NCBI GenBank assembly: GCA_015178975.1
Contig: WHVD01000187.1
Location: forward strand, 83,492 to 147,491
Reading direction: 5' to 3'
Origin: Hysterangium stoloniferum
Lineage: Eukaryota > Basidiomycota > Agaricomycetes > Hysterangiales > Hysterangiaceae
DNA length: 64,000 nucleotides
Below, one piece after another: positions 32,135-41,990 of this stretch (positions within the stretch are counted from its first letter, which is position 1; each line of letters starts with the position of its first letter). The position numbers and the translations under genes are program-made. The notes under the pieces are model-generated. The model searched no databases. It had not been told where the DNA came from and saw nothing but the letters and a program-made list of their open reading frames with translations.

Positions 32135-33963
32135 GCAACCCCACGGACTCCACACAGGTTGGGGGTTGCATTGCCTCTCCACGCATTAAAGAGTTTACCC
32201 GCCTCAGCGCATCCGCTCTTTCACATTCTGATTCATTTTTTGTTAAACTTATGTCTAATATGATCCCAAAATTCATTTTTTCAGCTCTCATAGATTCAGG
32301 CTCGACCCATTGTTCTTTAGATACAAAATTCACGCAAAAAAATTCTTCATCAACTTATTCGATAAATCCTGTCGGCCTCTGCCTCTTTGATGGCACAAGT
32401 AATTCGGTTGTTACCCAAGCTTGTGGTTTATCCATCTGTTTCCTGTGTGGAACATCTCAATTGGTCACTTTCTATGTGACCCAGTTAGACTCAAGTTGCT
32501 CGGTGGTCCTAGGACATAACTGGCTTACCCGCTACAATCCATTGATTGACTGGATAGCTAACAGTATAACATTCCGGACTCCCGTGGCAGCCAAGGAAAC
32601 TGCGCCTGTCTTGGCCTCCACGGCACCTGCAGTCTCGAGGACTCCTGTGATCCCTACGGCACCCTTGGCTTCCCCGGAACCCACGGCACCTCTGGCCATT
32701 TCTCTGATTAATGCTGCAGCTTTTATTAGGGCTTCAAAGATGGATGGGTCCCAGGCGTTCACTATCAACCTAAAAATTGATGAAGAAACTGGACGTTTTT
32801 CAACCCCGGTATCCAAATCTGAGCAAGCCGCTGACCTAGAAGGTGTTCTGGAGAAACATCATGACTTCGCGGATGTTTTTAGCAAGCGGAAAGCTGACTG
32901 GCTTCCACCTCACAGAGAATTCGACTTGAAAATCAATCTCGAAGATGGCGCTCAGCCACCCCTAGGACATATTTACCCGCACTCGTCCACAGAACCTTCC
33001 ACGATCTGCGATTTCCTGGATGAACATTTGTCCATAGGCTTTATCCCACCCTCAAAGTCTCCTTTTGGAGCACCTGTTCTGTTTGTCAGAAAAAAGGATG
33101 GATCCCTTAGACTATGCGTTGATTTCAGAGGCCTCAATGCTGTCACCAAAAAGGATAAATATGGACAAACTGAATGCATCAATCAGACATTGGAACAATA
33201 CCTCCGCGTATATTGCAACTACCAACAGGACAATTGGAAATCCTTGTTACCACTTGCAGAGTTTGCTTACAACAATGCACCTTCGGCCACTACTGGTGTT
33301 TCCCCGTTCTTTGCAAATAAAGGATATAATCCAAATATTACAGTACATCCAGAACGAAATCTCACCTCTGCTCACCCTCAAGAGTTCACTGTGGACCTCC
33401 ACGAGCTCCATGAGGAACTCCGGACTGCAATAAAGTCCGCCCAAGAGCAATACCAACTTTCAGAGGACAGACACCAGATCCTGCCACCCAACTTCAAGAT
33501 TGGCGACCATGTTTATGTCAAAGCTCAATTCTTCCGGACTACCTGTCCATCAAAAAAGCTTGCTGAAAAATATTTAGGTCCGTTTGAAATTATCACACAA
33601 GTAGGTTCAGTCTCTTGGACTCTACGGCTTCCGGATAGCATGTGCGCGGTACACCCAGTATTTCATGTTTCTATGTTAGAACCTTGTACTGCTAACACTA
33701 TCCTGGATCGCGTGCAATCTCCGCCTCCTCTGGTCATCATTGATGGAGAACCTGAGTTTGAAATCTCACAGATTTTAGATTCAAAAATTGACAAGCATCA
33801 ACGCACTTGTAAACTGCTTTACTTGGTCAAGTGGGTGGGTTACGAGGGCACCAATGAAGAAACCTCATGGATTTTGGCCACAGAACTTGGTAATGCCATG
33901 GAAATCATTACTGACTTTCATACAGCTTACCCACTCAAACCTGGACCATTACTGTCTCTCTGA
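32002..33963 (+). CDS. Family B pol: protease, RT start fused in frame to integrase end and chromodomain
   Basis: One uninterrupted 653-codon frame. Protease: [15 protein letters not shown] (about 32280) and [19 protein letters not shown] start: [61 protein letters not shown] to about 33157. It jumps directly into [14 protein letters not shown] of the integrase, so the YLDD palm, RNase H and most of the integrase core are absent without loss of frame. Then [34 protein letters not shown], and a chromodomain: [31 protein letters not shown]. The product cannot reverse transcribe but could still provide protease and a chromatin-reading module. Compare the intact order at 55.3-57.7 kb. Confidence 0.9.
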   Translation: MRETRSSSPGMSAGKSKLFKGSNSQGLHGNPVKGQTGFQLEKRVSNPTDSTQVGGCIASPRIKEFTRLSASALSHSDSFFVKLMSNMIPKFIFSALIDSGSTHCSLDTKFTQKNSSSTYSINPVGLCLFDGTSNSVVTQACGLSICFLCGTSQLVTFYVTQLDSSCSVVLGHNWLTRYNPLIDWIANSITFRTPVAAKETAPVLASTAPAVSRTPVIPTAPLASPEPTAPLAISLINAAAFIRASKMDGSQAFTINLKIDEETGRFSTPVSKSEQAADLEGVLEKHHDFADVFSKRKADWLPPHREFDLKINLEDGAQPPLGHIYPHSSTEPSTICDFLDEHLSIGFIPPSKSPFGAPVLFVRKKDGSLRLCVDFRGLNAVTKKDKYGQTECINQTLEQYLRVYCNYQQDNWKSLLPLAEFAYNNAPSATTGVSPFFANKGYNPNITVHPERNLTSAHPQEFTVDLHELHEELRTAIKSAQEQYQLSEDRHQILPPNFKIGDHVYVKAQFFRTTCPSKKLAEKYLGPFEIITQVGSVSWTLRLPDSMCAVHPVFHVSMLEPCTANTILDRVQSPPPLVIIDGEPEFEISQILDSKIDKHQRTCKLLYLVKWVGYEGTNEETSWILATELGNAMEIITDFHTAYPLKPGPLLSL

Positions 33964-34154
33964 CCGCACTCCGTGGACCCCGTGTTACGTTTGGACTCAT
34001 TTTCATTATTCGCTGTTGCCCTATGTCTCTCTTTGCTTTTACAGGTTCTCACATGATTCTTCAAGTCCTTAAGCAGTTTTCCCGTGGACTTTGACTTTTA
34101 TACTTTTCACACTTCACTTTTATGATTCAAATTATTTTTATTCTATGTTACTCT

Positions 34155-35115
34155 TCAGTCTACATTTATGGGACTGTGTTTTTTCCCCACCTCCTCAGCT
34201 ACCTCCTCAGGAAGCTCCGCGACCTCTGCGGCAACCTTATCCTCATCCAACCCGGCATCCTCGGAACTCCCGACTTGCGGCTCTTCATACACATAGCCGC
34301 CATACTCCACCAGGAACTTCCAAACCTCCCCGTGGAGTCCAGACAGTTCCTTTGCCACCACTATGCAGACCTTGTTGCTCTTCCAGAGCAACTCATTTTG
34401 GGCCTCTATGCCCTCGGCGATCCATCCCAGGACCTCGTCCAACCTGGAAAACCCATCTGACCCGCTGATGTCCCATGCCCCAGACCCCACGGCCTGCTCG
34501 TGAACAAGTGAGCACCTCACTTTGAGGTGTGCACATTGGAAGCAGCCTGGACCCCAGCCGGATTTTCGGTTGCATTCAGTGTTCCGGTCATTACAACCAG
34601 AACACTGCAGGTCGTTCTGTGTGGGTAGGTGGACTGGCACTGCCTTCCTTGCTTTCTGTTGATACGGTTAGTTCCACAGTATTTCCCATGGACCCATTGC
34701 TTACCTTTTGGGGGCTCTCCGGCTCCCCCTCAGACTCCGACTTGACCTCTGTCACCTTGTTCTGAAAATAACAAGTCAGTGATAAAAAAACGACAAGTCA
34801 AAGATTGGGACTTACCTTTCCCGTGACAATTGCGGCTCTGTCCACAGCCACCTGTGCCTTCTCCGCAGCAGCCTGTGCAGCCTCCTCATCCTTCTTCCTC
34901 TGCCTCTCAGCCTCCTCCACGGCCAATGCCGCCTGGTACTCTCTGTCTAACTCCTCCTCAGCCTCCCTGGCCTCCCTCTCTGCTTCTTCATGAAGTTGGC
35001 GCTGCTCTTCTCGCTGCACCAAAAGTTGGGCCATGCTCCAAGGCACCTGATATGGAGTGCCCATGGAGGGCCTGGCGGTTGGCATTGCCTGTCTTAATGT
35101 TGGCTTTGGTCCCAT
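34155..35115 (-). CDS. Antisense three-exon gene in family B: coiled coil plus Zn2Cys6-like cluster, 285 aa
   Basis: Reverse strand between pol and the 3' LTR. Exon 1 35115-34816 (100 codons), intron 34815-34762 (54 bp, GTAAGT...CTGAC...CAG), exon 2 34761-34705 (19 codons), intron 34704-34656 (49 bp, GTAAGC...CTAAC...CAG), exon 3 34655-34155. All junctions are phase 0 and the joined frame is open. Exon 1 encodes a Glu/Ala/Arg-rich coiled coil (LVQREEQRQLHEEAEREARE). Exon 2 is acidic. Exon 3 has Cys with spacing C-X2-C-X6-C-X9-C-X2-C-X6-C (CSGC, TEC, CFQC, RCSL), matching the fungal Zn(II)2Cys6 pattern, then an acidic tail (EDKVAAEVAELPEEVAEEVG). A TATATAAAAA box lies 60 bp upstream. A homologue with the same introns is in family C. 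Function unknown; DNA binding is inferred. Confidence 0.8.
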
Positions 35116-35167
35116 TTTTTTCGATGATGGGGGTAATAAAGAAGAAGAAATTTGTATTTTTTCAAAT

Positions 35168-35177
35168 TTTTATATAG
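35168..35177 (-). promoter_or_regulatory. TATA box of the family B antisense gene
   Basis: Reverse strand TATATAAAAA, about 53-62 bp upstream of the ATG at 35115, followed by a pyrimidine-rich leader with TTCTTCTTCTTT. Confidence 0.6.
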
Positions 35178-35325
35178 GCTCATCCGTTTGAACCTTACCT
35201 TCCAGATCACATGACTCTTTGACACATACATGTAACTGATATGGCTTTTGACACATGCGCGTAGCCGACAAGAACCTTATCTAGGCCTAGAGCCTCTTTG
35301 GGACTTCGGCATAAAGGGAGGGTAC

Positions 35326-36144
35326 TGTTACGACCAGACAATCCCGCCAGACTCTGGGCACTGACCCGTACTCCCCCACGCCCCACACACACCAAATGTC
35401 TGTTTATAGGATTTCCCGCCCGGACTCTGTACGTCAAGACTCATTACGTTCGACCTCATTACGACACATATCAGTCACCGGACTTCCCCTGGACTCCATC
35501 TCTGTCTATGTCCGTCTTTGTCCCACACATCAGTCACCAGACCCCGCTCAGAATCCTGTCACTGCTCTAATTGAGCCCCATTCCCATTTTAGTCAAATGA
35601 CATGTCACGATTTAGGACTCCGCTCCCACTCCGTTTCCCATTATGGGTTATGCTTTGTCATGATTTGGACTCCACTCCATTCCGTCCCGTTCCTAACACC
35701 AAACTTGGTGTTTATTATTCCCGTTTCATGTTTTTCTCATTTCATCTCATTATTACTGGATTCGGTATGACATTTACTCCACAGTCTATTTAAACTGGCA
35801 GATGTTGTACATACAATCCAGTCAGAAAATTAGCTTAGATTCCCCCCCAGTAATCTAATCCATTTTCCGCTCTAAACCCTTGCTTGATTCACACTGCTCG
35901 CACTAGTCGGAGCCCATAGGCTCCAGCACATCTATCTCTCTCAACTATCTCGACTCACGACCCATGACCCCCGACCTACAACCTACAACCCACGAACCCT
36001 GCCCGGATTCCCCGGCATTCCCGTCCACCTGTTTGAAATTGGACAACACGATCTAGCGAGGGCGCAGCCTATAAGCTGAAGCCAATTCCTACTGGATATC
36101 CCGCGGGTTTCTCCAGAGACCCACCCTGTGTGTGTATCCTAACC
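35326..36144 (+). repeat. Family B 3' LTR
   Basis: 819 bp, preceded by the purine tract and followed by TSD CCTGC. Confidence 0.93.
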
Positions 36145-36565
36145 CCTGCCACCTACCTGCAAACCAATGTGTGGTGGTCATCATTAACCAAGGATGTCAA
36201 ATCATTTTGCAAGTCATGCAGCATGTGTGTAACTTCGAAATCTGATACCCAGAAACTGCAGGGACATCTTTGCTCATTGGAAGTGCCATCACAGCCATGG
36301 GAGGCAATTGGAATCAATTTTGTAGGAGCCTTGCCAGTGTCCAAGAATTGCCCGGGGGAGTTTGATAGCATCTGCATTATTATTCACCATTTAAATTGCA
36401 TGGTCTACTTGATTCTGGCATGCAGCAATTATACTGCTATTCAAATGGCCAAGGTGATATTCAAGCATGTCCACAAATTGCATGGGCTGCCAGTCAAAAT
36501 CATTAGCAATTGAGATTTGCTGTTTACAAGTATTTTTTGGAGAGAGCTTCATTGGTTGATAGGAG
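36145..36565 (+). pseudogene. Family A integrase, rest of zinc domain and start of core
   Basis: CKSCSMCVTSK (zinc ligands), QPWEAIGINFVGALPVS (first catalytic Asp region; the usual D is replaced by N in GINF), CIIIHHLNCMVYLI, KVIFKHVHKLHGLPVKIIS, with N-TGA at the position of the second catalytic Asp (SDRD in relatives). After HWLIGVELQN the core is deleted and joined to the pol tail. Inactive. Confidence 0.82.
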
Positions 36566-37564
36566 TTGAATTGCAGAATTAACCCAACTTTTCATGCTTC
36601 ATTGCTTCTTATCCACATTCCAAATGATGATTGTCTCTTCCCAGGGAGGCAGTTGAGGCAGATTCCTGGCTTTGGTAGTCAGCCTCGTGAGTGGGCAGTT
36701 GAGAAGATTCTTGCTCATTTGGGCAAGGGCCTCAATGCTTTCTTTGAGGTTTTGTGGAACACCGGAGACACTACCTGGTTGCCATATCAAGATGTTCAGC
36801 ATGTCCAGCCATTGCTTACCTGGAGGCAGTAGGTGTTACAAGTTCTCAATCATTGCACAGGGGCCAAGGGTGGCTCTCTAATCAAATTGAAGTTGCCAAG
36901 ATATCTTTGAGCTCGGAGTGTCATCAGGAAGTGTCTTACATATCAAGCGCTGAAGGCTTGCCTTCTATTTATGTATGTTGGTTCAGCTGTCCCAATCGCT
37001 GTGCAAGAATCACCCACTATGGATGCTCAGGATTATCCAATGCAAGTATGCACAGAGTTTCTGATGACTACAATGGCTGCCATTCACAATAGTGCTCTTC
37101 GAGGCATCCAGGTGGCATGGGACTTGCATATGGAGCAGTTCAAGACTATGCAGCATGAACTTCTCGACGCACAGCAGAAGAATAACATACCGCAACCCAA
37201 ATCTACAGTCAACCCTCGTGCAAGGGAACGGACCCATGCATGGAGGGAGAGACAACAACCTGCATTGCTGATAGACAGGTTGTCTCCACAGCTGGATGTA
37301 CCAGGGAGCCTACCATCATGGCACCAAACACAGGCCTCAAGTACTATCCATTGCCAGAGAAGGAGGTGGCAGCGGGGTACTTCCATGCCATTGGCATTGT
37401 CTCCATTGCACCGCCTTGAAACTCTGCCTGGGAAGGGCATGCCAGTCCTAAATCCTCTGCAGGTTGATCGTGGTCAACAGGAGAAGATGGACCTTGATGG
37501 CAGTTACGTGAGTGACGACTTAGATGAGCTGGAGCAAGGGGTGTTGGAATTGCATCATTGAACC
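36566..37564 (+). pseudogene. Family A pol tail with chromo-like region
   Basis: INPTFHASLLLIHIPNDD, LFPGRQLRQIPGFG, then TTWLPYQDVQHVQPLLTW, an aromatic-rich pattern like a diverged chromo fold. The frame breaks near 36830. A 196-codon open frame (36971-37561) then encodes a Gln/Arg-rich tail ending in an acidic DLDELEQGVLELHH. Colinear with the relic at 11.3-13.8 kb, so the tail is a genuine part of this family. Confidence 0.7.
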
Positions 37565-37609
37565 AGCCTGCTGCTAATTGCACACTGCGTTGCAGCGTGG
37601 GAGGATGGG

Positions 37610-37886
37610 TGTAATGGGAGCAGACCTGGTAGCAGACTTGGCACAGAGCGGTCTACCGCCATTGTCTCAGGAGGTAAAGAGAGGGTAGATAATTTTCTGA
37701 TCATTACACTGTTTCATATCTATTATCTGTCATTAGGGGGTTTAGTCTACGAATGCAAGCATAAATAGGCAAACCCCCACTAGTTACGGTAGTCTTTTTC
37801 GAATTGGAGCCTATTCCTGCTCTGTGCGTTCCTCTTCGTAAGAGCTCAACTGAAGGATTACACTATCTCCAAAGCCGAACCTTACA
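37610..37886 (+). repeat. Family A 3' LTR
   Basis: 277 bp, preceded by the purine tract GTGGGAGGATGGG. A 10-bp insertion (GTAAAGAGAG region, about 37674) distinguishes it from the 5' LTR. Confidence 0.85.
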
Positions 37887-38204
37887 GTGCCGCGCACTGC
37901 TGTGAGGGGTGCTGCGAAAAGTAGACAATTGCCGCGAATATACATTTTGGCTTCAAACTAAAACATAGCTATATTTGAAATGGTAATACTCAAAATACCA
38001 GTTTAAAATGATATATTCTCTTAAAAAGGGGGCTAATTCACAATTTTACACATTAAAACAGTCTTAAAGTAAATTAGCAGAGCCTCAGTAGGCAGATTGA
38101 TATGGTATGAAGAATATATACAAACAATATCCATTTCTTACTAGTCAAGTGCATTTAAGGGTATCTTGAGGTGTTTGCGGCAGTCGCGACACCCTGCGCG
38201 GCAC
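37887..38204. mobile_element. MITE-like element with GTGCCGCGCA ends
   Basis: 318 bp bounded by GTGCCGCGCACTGC and GCGACACCCTGCGCGGCAC, inverted over 10-11 bp, with an AT-rich interior that encodes nothing. It sits exactly at the family A LTR end, so its own target duplication cannot be read. Confidence 0.6.
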
Positions 38205-39151
38205 TTTCCCATAGCCCCCTCGCAGACCCAGTGGTCTTCATCCTCGTAATCTGCTAACCAATCGTCAACTAAGAACCTACTTCGTACGACCACCAGATGC
38301 ACATCTGCTGAAGAAGAAAGCTTCGTTTTTCACCACCTGACTTATTTCTCTTAAAGACACAACACTGCTTTGGCACTCTGTAAGACTAGTATCTGCTGCA
38401 GGTGCAGACAGACACTAGAATGAGTGATGGGGAATAAAACCACTACTGTATTGAAATCCACATGTACATAATATATACTAATGGAGAACAATAGGATGTA
38501 AACACAATAGGATGTGGACTACAATAGGATGTGGACTACAATGGAGTGGGTAAAAATGGAGACTCAATATTACCAAATCACAGTGTAGGGAGTCTCACTC
38601 CCTTACAACTCATCGACACCCACATTATTGAACCAATTCCTCGGATCAATGACCGGGAACTGGTTATCTATACTCAGCCTTCCTCAGCGATCCATTTACT
38701 TTTATGATGAGACAATAGATGGTCTAGGATGCATTGCGGGCCTTCTGGATGCCAGTCCTTTGGGCGAGTGTCAGCAGTACTACAGCGGTAGGCCCCGAAT
38801 CCCTACTCGATAAATGGGCAACGTTGTGCCATAAAGCATTCTCAGAATATACGAATCCACAATCTATAGAAAGTAAATGTATTGTGAAAAGAGGTGTTAT
38901 AGTGAGGATCCCGCTAACATTTGGACTCATAAGGCAATCGCAAAAACCTATGGCATGACCAAGTGGTTACAAAAAGCGACTCCTGAGGCCCAAGAGCGTG
39001 ACAAGGCCATGTTCCGCTTATGGCTGATAATCAACTCGCTTGAGAGCATTGCTGAGCACCTGAGATGCTGTGGATTGGATGGTTGAATATGAATCAGAGG
39101 AGAGTTAACTGCGAGACGCGCAATGAGACCCCAATTGGAGTGGTGAAGCTT
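38205..39151. other. Unassigned region with short 19-bp repeats and broken coding-like frames
   Basis: About 38492-38550 has three imperfect repeats of ACAATAGGATGTGGACT. Frames from 38734 to 39086 contain SLLDKWATLCHKAFSEYTN and, one frame over, DPANIWTHKAIAKTYGMTKW and RDKAMFRLWLIINSLESIAEHL, which look protein-like but unplaced. Possibly a decayed host gene. Confidence 0.35.
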
Positions 39152-39156
39152 GATAC

Positions 39157-39529
39157 TCTTGAGGAACAAAGACACCGCACATATGGATATATGGATCTGG
39201 GTCGACTGTTACCAGGATCAAGTGAACAATGGTAACAAAGGTACAAAAATAGCACACCCTTTGTTGTGCTGTTATTCCCCCTGTTCCCATGTCTCACCTC
39301 TGTGTCACTCATCTACCTATTGTTCGTCTTTCATATATATATCGTGCAGATACCATAGTTTTACCTCAGTCCATTGTACTATCATACGAGACTGAGGTAA
39401 GCTAATCTTCTTCTATATCGACTGACTCTTATATTAATCACACATGTATTAGATATATTCTAGGTACTTAGTTAGTCCGTTGTACTATCATATGAGACTG
39501 AGATATATTCTAGGGATTTATTTTTAACA
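39157..39529 (+). mobile_element. Copia-type solo LTR (family G copy 1), TSD GATAC
   Basis: 373 bp ending TTTTTAACA, flanked by GATAC (39152-39156 and 39530-39534). The first bases read TCTTGAGGAA where the sister has TGTTGGAAT. It contains two copies of a stem-loop word (CTCAGTCC...GAGACTGAG at about 39364-39393 and a variant near 39474-39502). Confidence 0.82.
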
Positions 39530-39534
39530 GATAC

Positions 39535-40140
39535 TTCCAAAATCATGATATGCGTATGCGTAGCAAAGGAATAGGTTACAATTGAATGCGTGTCTTTATA
39601 ACACAAGGACTAAACGAATGGTGCGTGATTTTTAAGCAGCAGAGGACTAGCAGCCATTGGGTAATAGTCGACATTGACTTTGACCAGCTTCATAGCTCTT
39701 TCAAGAAACTGGTATCATAATTACACGCAGCTGAAATCAAGAATTAGCTTTCAGTAGGTTAGATGTAGGTTAGCTTCAAGTGTTCTTTTTGTTACAATAT
39801 ACACAAGCTATTCAGTACCAGATAAAGACAGCGGGAAAGAGGCAAAAAGAACAGAGAGGTACGAGGGGCTCCTTGTGCTACAAAAAATAGTACTTTCCGT
39901 CAGTAGTACATCTTCAGTTCTGCGAGGTATAAATTGCAAGGGTAATGAAGTCAGTTGCGTCCAGATAGTCTGTAGAACGATCAGTAACGGATAGAATAAA
40001 GCACGATGACTTCTTACAAAATAATTCTAGGAATGAGACTGAATGACAAATATGTTGGTTGGACACATTGGCTAACGGCTAAGTACAAACGAGAGTTCGT
40101 GACAGTGAATTAAGTGACCAACAACTGACACTTTTATCGC
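39535..40140. other. No feature recognised
   Basis: AT-rich, no repeats or frames of note. Confidence 0.3.
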
Positions 40141-40834
40141 TGCAAGGAATTGATATCCGTTCTGACTGGTATTGAAGGATGCGCCAATCCGTGTTTTCCT
40201 GATGCTCTTGCCGGGTGGAAGTTTGTTGAGAGCAATAAACTAGCTCTTGATGCAATTCTTCATACTGTCTATGACACTAATACTTGGAACCAGTCATTCA
40301 CGGAGGGACAATGCGTGACTACCAGATTCAGGGGCTGAACTGGATGGTATCGCTGCATCATAACGGTCTTAACGGTATTCTGGCAGACGAGATGGGTCTT
40401 GGAAAAACCCTTCAAACTGTCTCCTTTTTGGCTTACCTCAAGCACTACCAAGATATGCCCGGACCGCATCTTATCGTGGTCCCAAAGAGTACATTGCAAA
40501 ACTGGGCGCGAGAGTTTGCAAAATGGGCACCCGACTTTGAAGTTGTAGTTCTGACTGGTACCAGAGAAGAAAGGGTCCGTGTACTGTATTCATGGACGTT
40601 TGTCACAGCCACTGACTAGACGACCTGTAGGCGGAGAGTGTTGCTTCACGGCTACTGCCTCAGAAATTCGAAGTTTGTATCACCTCTTATGAGATGTGTC
40701 TCCGAGAGAAGAACGTATTCAAGAAGTTTTCCTTTTCATACATCGTGATCGACGAAGCCCACCGGATTAAAAATGTCGACTCTATTCTCTCCCAGATTGT
40801 GCGCATATTCATTTCCCGTGGTCGAAAAATACAT
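40141..40834 (+). pseudogene. ISWI-type chromatin remodeller ATPase fragment
   Basis: Homologous to the N-terminal half of the SNF2 ATPase of [24 protein letters not shown], Walker [13 protein letters not shown], then [14 protein letters not shown] and [11 protein letters not shown] to 40574. An intron follows at 40575-40630 (56 bp, CTGAC branch, phase 0). Exon 2 has [30 protein letters not shown] (DEAH box) and [11 protein letters not shown] up to about 40824. Similarity then stops abruptly; motifs III-VI, HAND, SANT and SLIDE are missing. One base is lost near 40308 between QSFTEG and TMRDY, and the frame before it (40150-40305) is not recognisably ISWI. ISWI slides nucleosomes. This is a truncated copy, perhaps made by recombination or element capture. 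Confidence 0.85.
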
Positions 40835-40904
40835 GTTGTTCACCAAACCGGAGGGAAGAGAAAGAAGAGGGCCGAGGAGGTCTACATTATACTTCAATGA
40901 TATA

Positions 40905-41870
40905 GCGTGGTTTCCACCACTATATATCTCTTATTTCAAAACATGCTTGACCCAATCCCAATATTCACCTCCCCCTCTCCTTCCAAGGGTCTCATTACAC
41001 TTAGCTGATGTTCCCCCACAGTGATGCGGTTGATATTTACATGATCTCCAAGAGTCCCATGTTCTTAAATTGAGTCTTTGACTGTGATGCAACGTACTAA
41101 CCACAAAAGTGAGTGATGATGTGAAAGCCATGCGGCTATGACAGCGCCCATTACCAAATGCAGTTTGGTGGGAATAGGGATGGAGACTGGAAATGAAATA
41201 GGTAATTAAATGAAAGGAGACAGATGATGGTGAGCAGAATGATGATATATCAGATTGAGATGATGAATGTTCTTGCCTAGATGTGGCATAGGAATACAAT
41301 TGGAATCAGTATAAATTGACATGCACAATATCCCGATGTCTGTTAGATGTGTGAATGCATTATATGTCTGGAGTGACAGGAAAGTTAAGGGATTGTCACC
41401 AGATTGGTGAAAGTGAGGAGAAGAAAAACAGGGCCATGTCAAAGATCCCATGACAACTTGCCAAACACCCAACATTGCTATCTGATAATTGTGGCTATGT
41501 CGGAGAGCCTGGTACCAACAGATTAAAGTGCCTCAGACTAATGAGAAAGAGACATTTTAAATGCTGTACATAAGACTGCAGCCTCCATTGGGATCCGTAA
41601 AATTGTTTGTAGTAGCTTCCGTGGGACATAGTGGAGGCTGGGTGGTCAGACACTCTGGAAGGTGATGGCAGCCATGGAAAAATAGCATTGAGAATCTGGT
41701 TTCAAAGTATAATGAAGTATCAGAGTTTAACCAGATAGTACGAGTATATTTTGATGGGGGCGTAAATGGAGTTTGATCACCATGAAAGCATATGACAGTT
41801 TCCGATGTGATGGCTTGAACGATAACTTGAATCATCGATAGGTGGCAATAACCTTGGGGACCGTCGGGTT
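40905..41870. other. No feature recognised
   Basis: Mixed sequence with only short frames on either strand. It abuts the chromoviral relic at 41.88 kb. Confidence 0.3.
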
Positions 41871-41990
41871 GTGACATGCTCATAACACAAGCTTGCAATT
41901 TATCCATCCAGTTCCCATGTGGAACATCTCAATTGGTCACTTTCTATGTGACCCAGTTAGACTCAAGTTGCTTGGTTATCCTAGGACATA

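Larger units (their letters stand above)
29928..36144 (+). mobile_element. Family B chromovirus (Ty3/gypsy), 6217 bp, TSD CCTGC
   Basis: Both LTRs (29928-30735 and 35326-36144) and perfect CCTGC flanks (29923-29927, 36145-36149). Order: 5' LTR, duplicated LTR end plus primer-site region, leader frame, gag, pol with an internal deletion, an antisense three-exon gene, polypurine tract (ATAAAGGGAGGGTAC at 35311-35325), 3' LTR. The last base of the 3' LTR is C instead of A. The element is probably non-autonomous because RT motifs, RNase H and the integrase core are deleted. Confidence 0.95.
15760..37886 (+). mobile_element. Ty3/gypsy family A element, about 8.6 kb, expanded to 22 kb by nested insertions
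   Basis: Two LTRs (15760-16026 and 37610-37886) in the same orientation are about 95 percent identical by eye. They enclose gag, protease, RT, RNase H, integrase and a long pol tail in the correct order. Insertions, outermost first: Tc1-B (16944-20993, itself containing Tc1-A and an LTR B), a reverse-strand block (about 22249-23737), a deleted LTR B (25648-25903), LTR D (28230-28878), LTR B copy 5 (29070-29883) and the full family B element (29928-36144). Each insertion separates colinear pieces of family A. The flanks (GTGGG left, GTGCC right) do not form a clear TSD, possibly because a MITE abuts the right LTR. Confidence 0.85.

Noticed and set aside
40141-40840. Helitron capture of ISWI
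   Set aside because: A Helitron Rep relic exists at 4.3-5.0 kb, but no Helitron ends were found around the ISWI fragment, so capture is not supported.
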